A DNA stretch of 27,391 nt from CAYQTO01 sp964420455 (GCA_964420455.1 CAYQTO010000029.1:1-27391), one strand, 5' to 3'. Counted from the stretch's first letter, positions 15,057-23,750 are shown. Notes: generated by a model not told the origin, from the letters alone. Translations and numbers: made by a program.

Positions 15057-18000
15057 TTAGTGCGACCCATGGTCGTCATGACCGTGGCCGTTCTTTTGGT
15101 CGTCCCCGTGCGCCGCGTGCTCCGAGTGCAGCCGGTGCGACTGGTACTTGGTCCGGAAGGGCGACGGCTCGTCGCGGTTGCGCACCAGCGCCATGTACCG
15201 CACCGACGGCACCGTGTTCAGGTCCGCCAGCAACCCGTAGGACCGCGGGTCGTTGAACGCCCCCGCCAGCGCCGAGCTTCCGTCGTTCTGGTCGCCAAAG
15301 TGAATCGCCTGCGCCGGACACGTCTGCTGGCAGGCCGTCTTCACCTCGCCGTCGCGCATCGGCGTGCCCCGCTCCCGTGCTTCGTACTTTGCCGCCCGGA
15401 TCCGATGCACGCAGAAGGTGCACTTCTCCATCACGCCCTTCGAGCGCGTCGTCACGTCGGGATTCAGCACCAGTTCGAGTGGCGAGACCACCTCGCGGCT
15501 ATCGCTCGGCCCCGTCCGGTAATCCGAATACTGCCAGAAGTTGAACCGGCGCACCTTGTAGGGGCAGTTGTTCGCGCAATAGCGCGTCCCCACGCACCGG
15601 TTGTAGGTCATCACGTTCAGGCCCTCGTCGTTGTGCATCGTCGCGATCACCGGACATACCGTCTCGCACGGCGCGAGGTCGCAGTGCTGGCACATCAGGG
15701 GCAGATAAACGAAGTCCGGATCGTCCTTCGGTCCCCGGTAGTAGCGGTCGAGCCGAATCCAGTGCATCTCGCGCCCGCGAAGGACCTCGTCCTTTCCAAC
15801 CACGGGCACGTTGTTCTCGATCGAGCACGCCACGATGCAGGCATTGCAGCCCGTGCACGCGTTCAGGTCCACGCTCATTCCCCAGTGGTGCCCCGCGTAC
15901 TGGTGCTCCCTGGTCCACATCGAATCCGGATTCTTTCCCCACTCCACGTGGTTCGGGTACCCGTGGAGGGGATCCTTCTTCCATTCGTTCAGCGTCGTCT
16001 CGCCGATGATGGGACGATCATACACCGGTTTGCCGGACTCGTTGCGCTGGGCCCGGTCCGGCACCTCGCCCTTGCGCGCGTTCGTCATGATTCCCATGTG
16101 CGTCGGCGAATACAGGTAGTTGTGCCCCTGCACGTCCGCCAGCCGCGTGCGGCCCCGCGCCTTGGTCACCTCCACGGGAATGCCCGCATACACTGTCTCG
16201 CCGGCTGCCGTCCGGCCCAGCAGCCCGTTCAACGCCACGCCGAGCCCGTCGCCGATACCGCCAAAGGTCCTCCGGCCCCACCCCAGCATCACCGCCACCA
16301 CCGACCCGTGCACCCCGGGCTGGATATACGCCGGGATCTCGATCGACGCATCCCCCGCGCTGATCGTCACGTGATCCCCGTCGCGAACCCCCAGGCGCTC
16401 CGCCATCGACGGCGCCATCGCCGCGTAGTTGTCCCACGCCACCTTGCTCGCCGGGTCCGGCACCTCCAGCAATTGCGGATTCACCATCGACGTGCCGTCG
16501 CCATGAATGTTCGACGGATACGCCACCAGCACCGTGTCCGCCGCGGCCGCCGCCACCGGAATCGCCTCCGCCAGCGAGCGCCCCGCCCGGAAGAACGCCT
16601 CCACCATGTCCGGCGACGCCTGCGCCATTGCCCGGCCGTCCGAACCCACCCGGTCCAGGACCCCCGCCTTCAGCACCCGCTGCCAAAAGTCGATGAACCG
16701 TGTCTCCTCGAAGTCTCGCTCCGCGAAGATCGTTGTTTCCCAGGTGGTGCGGACGAACTCGGACCAGTCCATCTTCACAGGCGCGAGCGCACCCGGCTCG
16801 AGCTCCGCCCTGTCGGTCGTCCCCGCGTCGTTCAGCCGCAGCTGCACCTCCGTCTCCGTCAGCGGCCGCTCGAACGCCGAGCTCCCCGCCTCCTGCAGGA
16901 AGGCCATCACCGATTCCTGCCAAGGGCGCGTCATGTACATCGGGTTGTCCGCCAGCTCGCCAAAGATCCGCCGGATCATCGGCTGCTGGACTGTATACAC
17001 GCCCGCCACCGGCTCCGCGTCGCCCCAGCCCTCCAGCGAATGCGTCGACGGCGCCACCAGGTCGCACCGCGCCGTCGTCTCGTCCATCATGCTCGAAAGC
17101 GAGACCAGCATCCCCGCGTTGGCCATCGCCCCGGCGAAGTCCGCCGCCGCCGGCAGCGTATATACGGGGTTTACGTCATAAAGCACCAGCACGCTCACGC
17201 GGCCCGCACGCAGGTCCTCCAGCAGGCCCGCCATTCCCGCCGCCGATCCCTGCGCCTGCTTCGACGGATACGCTGCCACGTCGATGGGCCCCGCAAAGTT
17301 GCCAAGGATCGCGTTCAGGAACACACCAAGGAACGCCAGCCCGCGCTCGTTGTCCGTTGCCGCATGGAGGCCGTGTGTATAGACGATCGATCGCCCCGCG
17401 TGCTCCGCCAGCGACCGGGCAACCCGCTCGATCTGGGCCGCATCAATTCCGGCCTCCGACGCCACGCGCTCCACCCCGTACTCCGTCAGCAGCTCCCGCA
17501 CGCCAGCCTGCGACGCAAACCGCCCCCGGTTGGGCACCGCGAATTCCTCCGGCCCGAACAGCAGCAGATTCGCCACCGCCAGCCCAACCGGCACCAGGTG
17601 CTCCGGCCGCGTCTGGTAGCGATAGTCCGCCGCCGTCCCCGAAAGTGTCGGGATCGGCTCGAACGCATAAACGCGCGACATTCCCCCCGGCGCATCCGGC
17701 AGCCGCCGCTTCGCGAAGTCCCGCTGGTACTGCACCGGGCTCGCCCCCTGCGCCAGCGGGTCCCCACCCAGCAGCAGCACCACATCCGCCTGGTCAAACT
17801 GATAGCGGGGCGTCACCTCGCGGCCGAAGGCCATGGCCACTGCCTGCCGCTCCTGGCCGTCGTTCAGCGGGTCGTAAACCACGTGCTCAAAGTTGGGCCC
17901 CTGCTCCAGGAACGCACGCACGAGCCGCTCGTTGCTTGGCCCGTGCACCGTCCGCGTCAGCAGCACCACCTTGCCCGTTGCGTTGCGGATCGCCTCGCCC

Positions 18001-18596
18001 ACCTCGCGGTCGAGGTCCGCCAGGCGCGGGTCGCGGTCTCCATCCGGCCGGAGCGCTTCTCCCACTTCACCGTCGAAGCTCCGGTTGAGCCGCATCGGAA
18101 ACCGCAGCCGGTCCGGATTGTAAAGATTCAGGATTTCCGCCTGCGCCCGGGCGTCGAGCGTTCCCTGGTTCAGCGGGTGGTCCGGGTTGCCCTCGAGCTT
18201 GAGCGGCCGGCCCTCCCGCGAGCGCACCAGCAGCCCCAGACCTTCCGGCCCCGCCAGCGTCGTCGCGTAGTAATTCGAAATCCCGAGGGTCACCTCCTCG
18301 GGCTTCGCCACGTACGGCAGGATCTTCTGGACCGGTCGCTCGCATCCCTGGATCATGGCGGCGATCGCCCCAAAGGCACTCAGCTTGAGGAACGTCCGCC
18401 GCTGCATCGGCGACAGGAGCTTCTCCTCGTCGCCGTCCGCCTCGAAGAACCGCTCGGGCTTCGCTTCGGGATGGAACTCTTCCTCCACCTGGCGGTGGAA
18501 GGCCTCGTCGCGCTCATACTCCGCGAGCGTCGACCAGAGGTCCATGTGGGGGGCGGGGCTTTGGCTTTCCGTCATGTTCTCTGGCGTTGGGCTCAT
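15057..18596 (-). CDS. actB: Alternative complex III subunit ActB (fused molybdopterin-like and Fe-S protein, Tat exported)
   Basis: The 1179-residue protein fuses a molybdopterin-oxidoreductase-like domain (about 100-850) to a ferredoxin-type domain (about 900-1130). RRTFLKLSAFGAIAAMIQGC (66-85) is a twin-arginine signal and ends in a possible lipobox Cys. Cys clusters in the second part are CTGCNACIVAC (from about 914), CQHCDLAPCETVC (from about 969), CVGTRYCANNC (from about 1001) and CTFC with CQQTC (from about 1059 and 1089), fitting the four clusters known in ACIII. The first domain lacks the N-terminal Cys cluster expected of a working Mo enzyme, as in ActB generally. The last 26 residues contain eight His. 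It follows actA by 18 bases. The start is slightly uncertain; ATG at codon 8 is possible. Confidence 0.94.
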   Translation of the reverse strand: MSPTPENMTESQSPAPHMDLWSTLAEYERDEAFHRQVEEEFHPEAKPERFFEADGDEEKLLSPMQRRTFLKLSAFGAIAAMIQGCERPVQKILPYVAKPEEVTLGISNYYATTLAGPEGLGLLVRSREGRPLKLEGNPDHPLNQGTLDARAQAEILNLYNPDRLRFPMRLNRSFDGEVGEALRPDGDRDPRLADLDREVGEAIRNATGKVVLLTRTVHGPSNERLVRAFLEQGPNFEHVVYDPLNDGQERQAVAMAFGREVTPRYQFDQADVVLLLGGDPLAQGASPVQYQRDFAKRRLPDAPGGMSRVYAFEPIPTLSGTAADYRYQTRPEHLVPVGLAVANLLLFGPEEFAVPNRGRFASQAGVRELLTEYGVERVASEAGIDAAQIERVARSLAEHAGRSIVYTHGLHAATDNERGLAFLGVFLNAILGNFAGPIDVAAYPSKQAQGSAAGMAGLLEDLRAGRVSVLVLYDVNPVYTLPAAADFAGAMANAGMLVSLSSMMDETTARCDLVAPSTHSLEGWGDAEPVAGVYTVQQPMIRRIFGELADNPMYMTRPWQESVMAFLQEAGSSAFERPLTETEVQLRLNDAGTTDRAELEPGALAPVKMDWSEFVRTTWETTIFAERDFEETRFIDFWQRVLKAGVLDRVGSDGRAMAQASPDMVEAFFRAGRSLAEAIPVAAAAADTVLVAYPSNIHGDGTSMVNPQLLEVPDPASKVAWDNYAAMAPSMAERLGVRDGDHVTISAGDASIEIPAYIQPGVHGSVVAVMLGWGRRTFGGIGDGLGVALNGLLGRTAAGETVYAGIPVEVTKARGRTRLADVQGHNYLYSPTHMGIMTNARKGEVPDRAQRNESGKPVYDRPIIGETTLNEWKKDPLHGYPNHVEWGKNPDSMWTREHQYAGHHWGMSVDLNACTGCNACIVACSIENNVPVVGKDEVLRGREMHWIRLDRYYRGPKDDPDFVYLPLMCQHCDLAPCETVCPVIATMHNDEGLNVMTYNRCVGTRYCANNCPYKVRRFNFWQYSDYRTGPSDSREVVSPLELVLNPDVTTRSKGVMEKCTFCVHRIRAAKYEARERGTPMRDGEVKTACQQTCPAQAIHFGDQNDGSSALAGAFNDPRSYGLLADLNTVPSVRYMALVRNRDEPSPFRTKYQSHRLHSEHAAHGDDQKNGHGHDDHGSH

Positions 18597-18614
18597 TCGG
18601 CGGTATCTTTGGCC

Positions 18615-19376
18615 TCAGTAATGGCAGGTGCTGCACTCGACCGACGCGTTCTTGTTCCGCAACTGCACCACTCGGCCGTGGATGTATCGGTCGTTCGCGA
18701 ACTCGTTAAGGCGCGCAAGAAGGACCCGCGCCTCCTCCGGGGCAAGGTCATCGTAGTACTTGTCGATGTGCGCCGCCGTGCTTTCCCAGCGCGACCATTC
18801 CCCACCGTCGTACTCCGCGTACTTCGCGTTCGCTTCCTCGATCTCCTCTTCCGTGATCGGCTGCTCGTGGAACGTCGGCGTATGGTTTACTTGGTCCACG
18901 TAGGTGTCCTGCCGGTGGCACTCCATGCAGGCGCCCATCTCGAGCTTCCGCCATTGTCCGACCACAGGCATGTTCTGGATCGGGCCGTGGCATTCCTGGC
19001 AGGAAACCCCCGCCGCCACGTGCCACTTGTGATTGAAGTAGGAGTGGTCCGGCAGGCGGTGGATGCGCACCCACGGCACGGGTTCGCCCCGCTCGTAGTA
19101 CTCCGTCAGCTTCTGGATGTGCGGGCTGTCGGTCCGAACGATGGAGTGGCACCCCATGCAGGACTCGACCGACGGAATGCCTGCGTGAGCCCCTTTTTCC
19201 GCCTGGTGGTGACAGTACACACACTCCATCTGGAGCACGCCCGCATGGATCACGTGGCTGAAGGGGATTGGCTGTTTCGGAGCGTATCCCTCGTTGGAGA
19301 ACACCCCGTAGAGTTGATAGACCCCAACGCCCATGATTGCCACGACGAGGAGGAGAACGCGCCAATACTGCCACAT
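18615..19376 (-). CDS. actA: Alternative complex III subunit ActA (pentahaem cytochrome c)
   Basis: The 253-residue protein has a membrane anchor (about 5-25) and five CXXCH haem sites: CVYCH (52-56), CMGCH (73-77), CQECH (126-130), CMECH (150-154) and CSTCH (248-252, two residues before the end). Further histidines (for example H41, H44, H111, H116, H119) are candidate axial ligands. Five haems and this length are diagnostic of ActA. The start is ATG 19376, at the membrane helix; the frame is open for 31 codons upstream, but that stretch lacks protein character and covers the regulatory palindrome. It is the first gene of the ACIII operon. The Shine-Dalgarno (AAGG) is weak and far. It transfers electrons within ACIII towards the monohaem subunits. 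Confidence 0.94.
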   Translation of the reverse strand: MWQYWRVLLLVVAIMGVGVYQLYGVFSNEGYAPKQPIPFSHVIHAGVLQMECVYCHHQAEKGAHAGIPSVESCMGCHSIVRTDSPHIQKLTEYYERGEPVPWVRIHRLPDHSYFNHKWHVAAGVSCQECHGPIQNMPVVGQWRKLEMGACMECHRQDTYVDQVNHTPTFHEQPITEEEIEEANAKYAEYDGGEWSRWESTAAHIDKYYDDLAPEEARVLLARLNEFANDRYIHGRVVQLRNKNASVECSTCHY

Positions 19377-19421
19377 AGTTGGTAGGGTTGCCTTGCGTTT
19401 GGATTGGTGGGGCTCCGGGAC

Positions 19422-19441
19422 TTTGTGAAAAATTTCACAAA
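19422..19441. promoter_or_regulatory. CRP/FNR-superfamily operator-like palindrome upstream of actA
   Basis: TTTGTGAAA and TTTCACAAA are exact inverted repeats separated by two As. The core is TGTGA-N6-TCACA, the full consensus of CRP-type regulators. Its centre is about 55 bases before the actA ATG and about 300 bases before manA, so control of the ACIII operon is the simplest reading. No convincing -35/-10 pair could be placed, so activation or repression cannot be decided. Identity of the regulator (CRP, FNR-like, Dnr-like) is inference. Confidence 0.6.
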
Positions 19442-19733
19442 TTGCCCCGCTTCTGTTTTTCCCACTCAAGTGCGCCGCAAATCACACGCACAATCCCCCG
19501 CGTTGCGACTCCAATCCGCAGTCTGGATGCGAAAAATCCGGATTCCAAACGCCGAGGGCCTATATCTTGTACTAAAGAAGCGCCTTTTCGACACTCAAGA
19601 TCCATATATTGCCTGTCTCCCACCCCTCCCTTTGCACAACAAACCCTTCCTCACACACCCCTTGCCGCCCCCACCCTTCCGCAGGCAACCATCCCGTCCC
19701 AAACACGCCCGACCCCCGCCCGGAAACAGCCCC
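19442..19733. other. Non-coding divergent region between actA and manA
   Basis: No convincing gene is seen. It is richer in A and T than its surroundings, with TATATC at 19561 and CATATATT near 19603-19610 that could belong to a manA promoter, but no properly spaced -35 box was found. AATCCGGATT near 19532-19541 is a short perfect palindrome. A long open frame runs through from 19404 into manA, but its N-terminal part lacks family similarity and is treated as upstream sequence. Confidence 0.5.
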
Positions 19734-20750
19734 ATGTCCCTCGCCAGTACCGACTTCCTCCGCCCGATTCCCCTCGCGCCCCACTTCTCCCCGCGTCCCT
19801 GGGGGGGCGAGCGCCTCGCCACCGCCCTCCGCAAGCAACTCCCCCCGGAGGGAGGCCCCTACGGCGAAAGCTGGGAATTCTCCGACCGCCCCGAAGGCCG
19901 CTCCTCCGTCGCTCCTCCCCATCCCGCCGCCGGCACCCCCATCGCCCATCTCCTCCGTGCCCATCCCGGCCCCCTCCTCGCCCGCGACGCCGCACCGGAC
20001 CCCCTTCCCCTCCTCATCAAGTACATCGATGCCGCCGGCGACCTTAGCGTTCAGGTCCACCCCGACGACGCCTGGTGTGCCGCCAACAACCACCCGGATC
20101 GCGGCAAGAGCGAGTGCTGGTTTGTCCTCGATGCCGCCCCCGGTACCCGCATCCAGTATGGCTTCCTCCCCGGCACCACCCCCGAGTCCGCCCGCGCCGC
20201 CCTCGAGCAAAATCGCTTCGCCGACGTCCTCCAGTTCCTCGACGTGCGCCCCGGCGATTTCATCACCGTCCCACCCCGCACCGTCCACGCCATGCTCGCC
20301 GGCATTCTCGTTTGCGAGATCCAGCAATCCTCCAACACCACTTTTCGCTTCCATGACTGGGACCGCCAGCCCCCCCGCGAACTCCACGTCGAGGAGTCCT
20401 TTGCCGTGTCCGAATTCAACACCTCGGCCCTCCCGCCGGTGCGTTCCTACGGTGCACCGGGAACCCGCCCCGAGCCCCTCGTGGAACTTCTCCGAAACGA
20501 GTTCTTTCGCGTTTGGATGGTGGATTTGCCCGCGGGTGCGGCGGCCGCCCTTGCCCCCCTCGCCGCTTCCGGTGGCTGGGTGCTCAACGGCGTCGCCGGT
20601 ACCCCCACCCTCGAGGGCCCTGCCGCCGCCCCCCCCGTCGCCCCGGGCGAAACGTGGTTCCTCCCGGCGCGAATGATGGAAGCCGCCCCGTCCATCGTCG
20701 CCGGCCACCAACCCGCCCGCCTTCTTCTCTCTCAGAGTCTCGAGTGGTGA
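19734..20750 (+). CDS. manA: Mannose-6-phosphate isomerase, class I
   Basis: The 338-residue cytosolic zinc enzyme interconverts mannose 6-phosphate and fructose 6-phosphate, feeding GDP-mannose and glycan synthesis or mannose use. The zinc ligands are visible as Q107 and H109 (SVQVHPDD), E127 (GKSECWFVL) and H185 (PPRTVHAM). SPRPWGG (19-25) and GESWEFSD (44-51) are family motifs. The length fits the short bacterial form, with the usual cupin core and a smaller C-terminal beta domain. ATG 19734 is chosen because family similarity begins right after it and GGAA lies upstream. It is convergent with the PilZ gene, only four bases apart. No sugar-metabolism neighbours are in the window. Confidence 0.93.
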   Translation: MSLASTDFLRPIPLAPHFSPRPWGGERLATALRKQLPPEGGPYGESWEFSDRPEGRSSVAPPHPAAGTPIAHLLRAHPGPLLARDAAPDPLPLLIKYIDAAGDLSVQVHPDDAWCAANNHPDRGKSECWFVLDAAPGTRIQYGFLPGTTPESARAALEQNRFADVLQFLDVRPGDFITVPPRTVHAMLAGILVCEIQQSSNTTFRFHDWDRQPPRELHVEESFAVSEFNTSALPPVRSYGAPGTRPEPLVELLRNEFFRVWMVDLPAGAAAALAPLAASGGWVLNGVAGTPTLEGPAAAPPVAPGETWFLPARMMEAAPSIVAGHQPARLLLSQSLEW

Positions 20751-20754
20751 GGTC

Positions 20755-21882
20755 CTACAGCAGTTCGTCGAGCAGCTTCGCGGCCTTCGCCGCATTCCGT
20801 GTATCGTCGCCAAACATCGCCGCCTCCCCCTTGAGCGCGCTCAACAGTCGCTCGTCGAACTTGCCCCCCGTCTGCAGGTTGGCCACCAACGAGACCCGTT
20901 CGCTCATCGACATGAGCTGGGAGAACCGATAGAGCACCCGCTCCGCCTGGCGCACGTCGCCGTTGAACTCCAAGTGCACCAACTGGTGCTTGCCGTCCTT
21001 CTTCAGGTCCACCTCGAAACGCTTCGCCTCGCGTGGCTTGCCCGCCGGCTCGTAGTTGATCCGGATCGGGATCGCCCGCGATTTGCGCTGACCCGCGTAG
21101 GACCGCAGCGAAAAGTGGTTATCCCCTTCCTTGTCCAGCTCGATGATCACCTCAAACTTGCCGTGCTCCACCTTCCCGGTGAACTTGTCCTTGTCGCCGC
21201 GGACGATCACCTCGAGCGCCTCGTGGGCCTCGCCGTGGAGCCGCACCGTGGGGTGCTCCGCGATGGGGGGAATCGGCTCGAGCTTGGGCGGCGGCAACGG
21301 CGGCGGCGCCTGCATCCCCCCCGTTCCTTCCGCCTGAAGCACAATCTCCTCGAGCGTCGGAATCCGCTCGAAGCAGGAAAGACCCATCAGCGGGTTCGAG
21401 CGGTTCGTGTCCGACCATGCCACCACCCCCCTCAGCAGTGGCAGCTCCGGGTGGGCGATCCGCAGTTCGAAGAACCGATTGGCCATGGCAATATCCCGGT
21501 CGATCTTCGACCGGTCGTGGACCTCGACCATCGCCCCCGAGGCACTGAGGTTGGCCACGCGCACCGCCAGCGTGGTCGGTACGAAGGATTTCTCCGGAAT
21601 GAGGACCTTCAGCGCGCCCGGAAAACTACAGGGCATGCGTTGCTCCCGCACCTGGTGCCCCGCCTGGTCCGGCTGTTCCAGCCGGTTCATCTCCGCCTCG
21701 TCGTCCGACTCCACCGACGCGCTGAGGATATCCTTTGGCGAGGGCCCCTCCATGGGGATGTGGGTCGCCGAATGGCGCAGGCCCGCCCGCGAATCGGACG
21801 GCGCCCCCGGCCCGGGAGCGGGCCCCGGAGGGGTGAACTGAAAGCCGGAACTGGAGGAACTCGAAGGCGAATGCCCAGCCAT
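20755..21882 (-). CDS. PilZ-domain protein with Ig-like C-terminal region
   Basis: The protein is 375 residues from ATG 21882; a TTG at 21948 would add 22. An N-terminal Ser/Pro-rich disordered part (1-60) precedes a PilZ-like domain (about 80-180) with the VRVANLSASGAMVEV motif (108-122), matching the (D/N)xSxxG signature. The upstream arginine motif is poorly kept, so cyclic di-GMP binding is uncertain. After a Pro-rich linker (190-210), residues about 212-280 read like a small Ig-like beta domain (VRLHGEAHEALEVIVRG, then KFEVIIELDKEGDNHFSL). The tail (about 310-375) is helical. No signal peptide is seen. ATG 21882 is preferred because a hairpin lies between it and the TTG, but the start is not settled. 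It sits downstream of a small membrane-protein gene in the same direction. Confidence 0.72.
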   Translation of the reverse strand: MAGHSPSSSSSSGFQFTPPGPAPGPGAPSDSRAGLRHSATHIPMEGPSPKDILSASVESDDEAEMNRLEQPDQAGHQVREQRMPCSFPGALKVLIPEKSFVPTTLAVRVANLSASGAMVEVHDRSKIDRDIAMANRFFELRIAHPELPLLRGVVAWSDTNRSNPLMGLSCFERIPTLEEIVLQAEGTGGMQAPPPLPPPKLEPIPPIAEHPTVRLHGEAHEALEVIVRGDKDKFTGKVEHGKFEVIIELDKEGDNHFSLRSYAGQRKSRAIPIRINYEPAGKPREAKRFEVDLKKDGKHQLVHLEFNGDVRQAERVLYRFSQLMSMSERVSLVANLQTGGKFDERLLSALKGEAAMFGDDTRNAAKAAKLLDELL

Positions 21883-21920
21883 TCCGTGGGGCCTCGTGGG
21901 GGGTACCTTGGCGGTCCGGC

Positions 21921-21946
21921 GTCCGCGGGCCTGGCCCGCGTCGGAC
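21921..21946. terminator. GC-rich hairpin between the small membrane protein and the PilZ gene
   Basis: CGCGGGCC (21924-21931) and GGCCCGCG (21933-21940) are exact inverted repeats around one base, and GTCC (21921-21924) can extend the pairing with GGAC (21943-21946) across a bulge. It lies after the end of the gene at 22060 and before the PilZ ATG. It could end or attenuate transcription of the upstream gene or be part of the PilZ leader. Confidence 0.4.
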
Positions 21947-22059
21947 AACTTGCTGGGAACACACTCTGGGCGGTTGGTTGCCAGCTCCCATCCAAGTCAT
22001 GACATCTAAGGGCAGCAGGCCCCGTTCCTCAATACAAACTTCCCCGGAGCAGGCCTTCC

Positions 22060-22716
22060 CTACGGTCCGAACTCCACCAATTGAGGTACGCGATTTTGCA
22101 GTCGTTCCACCACCAGCACCTCTCCATCCGCGCCTGCGCAAAAAACCAGATCAAACCGCCGCGTGAAATGCGCAAGCGCCTCCGCCGTCTCCAGCCGCGG
22201 CAGAACGACGCACACGCCGCCCCGCCGCAGCCCGTGAATCTCCCCCTCCCCGTTGCCAGACAAACTGACACGCCCCTGGAGCCCCGTCGTCACTCCCAGC
22301 CCCTCCAGCTGTCTCACAACCTCGTCGACCCTCCCTGCAGCCGCCGGCGCCGCGTCCCCATGGCGGGGGCCTGTCTCGCTGCCCAACGGCTCTTGCGATA
22401 CTGCCGCCGCGCGGACCGGCACCCCACGGGTGTGAGGTCTCCCCCCGGCGATCCCACCCGGACCCGCTGTCCCCTCATCGCCCACCGTCTGCGACATGAT
22501 TTCGCGCTCGAAAGCCGATTCCGCCTCGCTCGAGTCGTTTCCCAGCTCCGACGCCGTCTGCCACAACTGCCAGACGATCGCCGCCAGCGCCACCAACACC
22601 ACGGCGATCGTGACGTATCCCCCCACCTCCGCCGCCACCGACCACATTTCCCCTTCCGAACCTGGAGGCACCGTATCCTCTGCCACCACCGCTGGAAATA
22701 ACCACCATCCGCTCAC
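22060..22716 (-). CDS. Small single-helix membrane protein of unknown function
   Basis: I do not recognise this protein of about 218 residues. A short hydrophobic N-terminus (MSGWWLFPAVVA) is followed by one clear membrane helix (about 30-54, GGYVTIAVVLVALAAIVWQL). A polar, Gly/Pro/Ala-rich linker leads to a C-terminal domain (about 128-218) with a predicted alpha/beta pattern: VDEVVRQLEGLGVTTGL, RGGVCVVLPRLETAEALAHF and FDLVFCAGADGEVLVVERL. The start is uncertain: GTG 22716 has GGAGG at the best distance, and GTG 22722 is an alternative. It precedes the PilZ gene in the same direction by about 180 bases and is divergent from the redoxin gene. Coding potential is fair. Confidence 0.6.
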   Translation of the reverse strand: MSGWWLFPAVVAEDTVPPGSEGEMWSVAAEVGGYVTIAVVLVALAAIVWQLWQTASELGNDSSEAESAFEREIMSQTVGDEGTAGPGGIAGGRPHTRGVPVRAAAVSQEPLGSETGPRHGDAAPAAAGRVDEVVRQLEGLGVTTGLQGRVSLSGNGEGEIHGLRRGGVCVVLPRLETAEALAHFTRRFDLVFCAGADGEVLVVERLQNRVPQLVEFGP

Positions 22717-22896
22717 CGCCACCTCCCCGGGTCCGTTGCCCTCTGTGTTCAGGATCGATGCCTCCTACTCTGACAACCCCTTCAGGGCGAGACCTAACTT
22801 CTCCGGTCGGGACCGGGAATTGCTGCCACCCTTCAACGATCCAAGGGACCACCATCCCCAATCCCAGACCACGCGTCACTGCAGGAGAACTCACCC

Positions 22897-23715
22897 ATGC
22901 GGAACCTTCTCACCACGCTTGCCGCCTCGGCCCTTCTGGCCGCGGGCACCTCTACCGGCGCCTTCGCCTACGACTGCTCCGGCGCCACCAAGGCCGCCGC
23001 CGGCGATTGCTCCAGCCCCTGCGGCACCTCCGTCAAGAACGTCGCCGCCGGCGACTGCTCCATGAAGTCCGACTGTGGCGCCAAGGCCAGCGCCACCAGC
23101 CTCGCCTCCGCCGACGGCGCCGAACTCAACATGGCCCCCGGAGGCGCCGACACCACCACCGTCAAGATGGGTTACGGCCTCGACCACAAGGTCCCCGACT
23201 TTACCCTCACCGACACCAAGGGCCAGAGCCACAACCTCAGCGACTTCGCTGGCAAGCCCGTCATGCTCGTCTTCTACAACCAGAAGTGCCCCTACGTTGT
23301 CGAGGTCGCCGACCGCCTCAACAAGTTCGCCGAGAAGTACAGCGACAACGTGACCGTCCTCGGCATCGACGCCGGCATCAACAATTCACCCGAGGAAATC
23401 GCCTCCTACGCCGAGAACCGCAGCTTCCCCATCCTCGTTGACCGCACCTCCAACTCCGCCCGCAAGTTTGAGGCGACCCGCACCCCCGAGGTCTTCCTCC
23501 TCGATGGCGACGGCGTCATCCGTTACCACGGCGCCTTCGACTCCGGCCAGGGCAGCGCCGAGGACCGCAAGACCTACGCAAAGGACGCCCTTAAGGCCCT
23601 CATGAACGGCGAGACCCCCGATGTCCAGAAGACCAAGGCCTTCGGGTGCACCATCAAGTTCAACCCCGAGACCTCCCTCAGCGACGAGACCGCCAGCGCC
23701 GCCAACCCCGCCTGA
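22897..23715 (+). CDS. Exported AhpC/redoxin-family protein with Cys-rich N-terminal region
   Basis: The 272-residue protein has a Sec signal peptide (1-24, cleavage near AFA) and a thioredoxin-fold domain (about 96-255). The active site is KCPYV (C131), with a single Cys in place of CxxC. FGCTIKF (C251) near the end belongs to the same redoxin subgroup and could supply a resolving Cys. KVPDFTLTD and RTPEVFLLDGDGVIRYHGAFD are family landmarks. The first mature residues hold five Cys (27, 38, 42, 54, 60) in two degenerate repeats, AAAGDCSSPC and VAAGDCSMKSDC, which might bind metal or form disulfides. AGGAG lies 9 bases before the ATG. It is followed by an intrinsic terminator and a TlpA gene. 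A role in envelope redox or peroxide handling is likely; the substrate is unknown. Confidence 0.85.
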   Translation: MRNLLTTLAASALLAAGTSTGAFAYDCSGATKAAAGDCSSPCGTSVKNVAAGDCSMKSDCGAKASATSLASADGAELNMAPGGADTTTVKMGYGLDHKVPDFTLTDTKGQSHNLSDFAGKPVMLVFYNQKCPYVVEVADRLNKFAEKYSDNVTVLGIDAGINNSPEEIASYAENRSFPILVDRTSNSARKFEATRTPEVFLLDGDGVIRYHGAFDSGQGSAEDRKTYAKDALKALMNGETPDVQKTKAFGCTIKFNPETSLSDETASAANPA

Positions 23716-23750
23716 GGCGCCTCCCCCCTCACCGCCAAACCGGCACGATC

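Noticed and set aside
15060..19385. A plus-strand open frame of 1441 codons antisense to actB and actA
   Set aside because: It mirrors the GC-biased codon pattern of actB and actA, is rich in Arg, His and Pro, and shows no domain. The minus-strand proteins have unmistakable haem and Fe-S motifs.
19404..19733. N-terminal extension of manA from an in-frame ATG at 19404
   Set aside because: The extra 110 residues have no similarity to the isomerase family and overlap the operator region. Family similarity starts just after ATG 19734.
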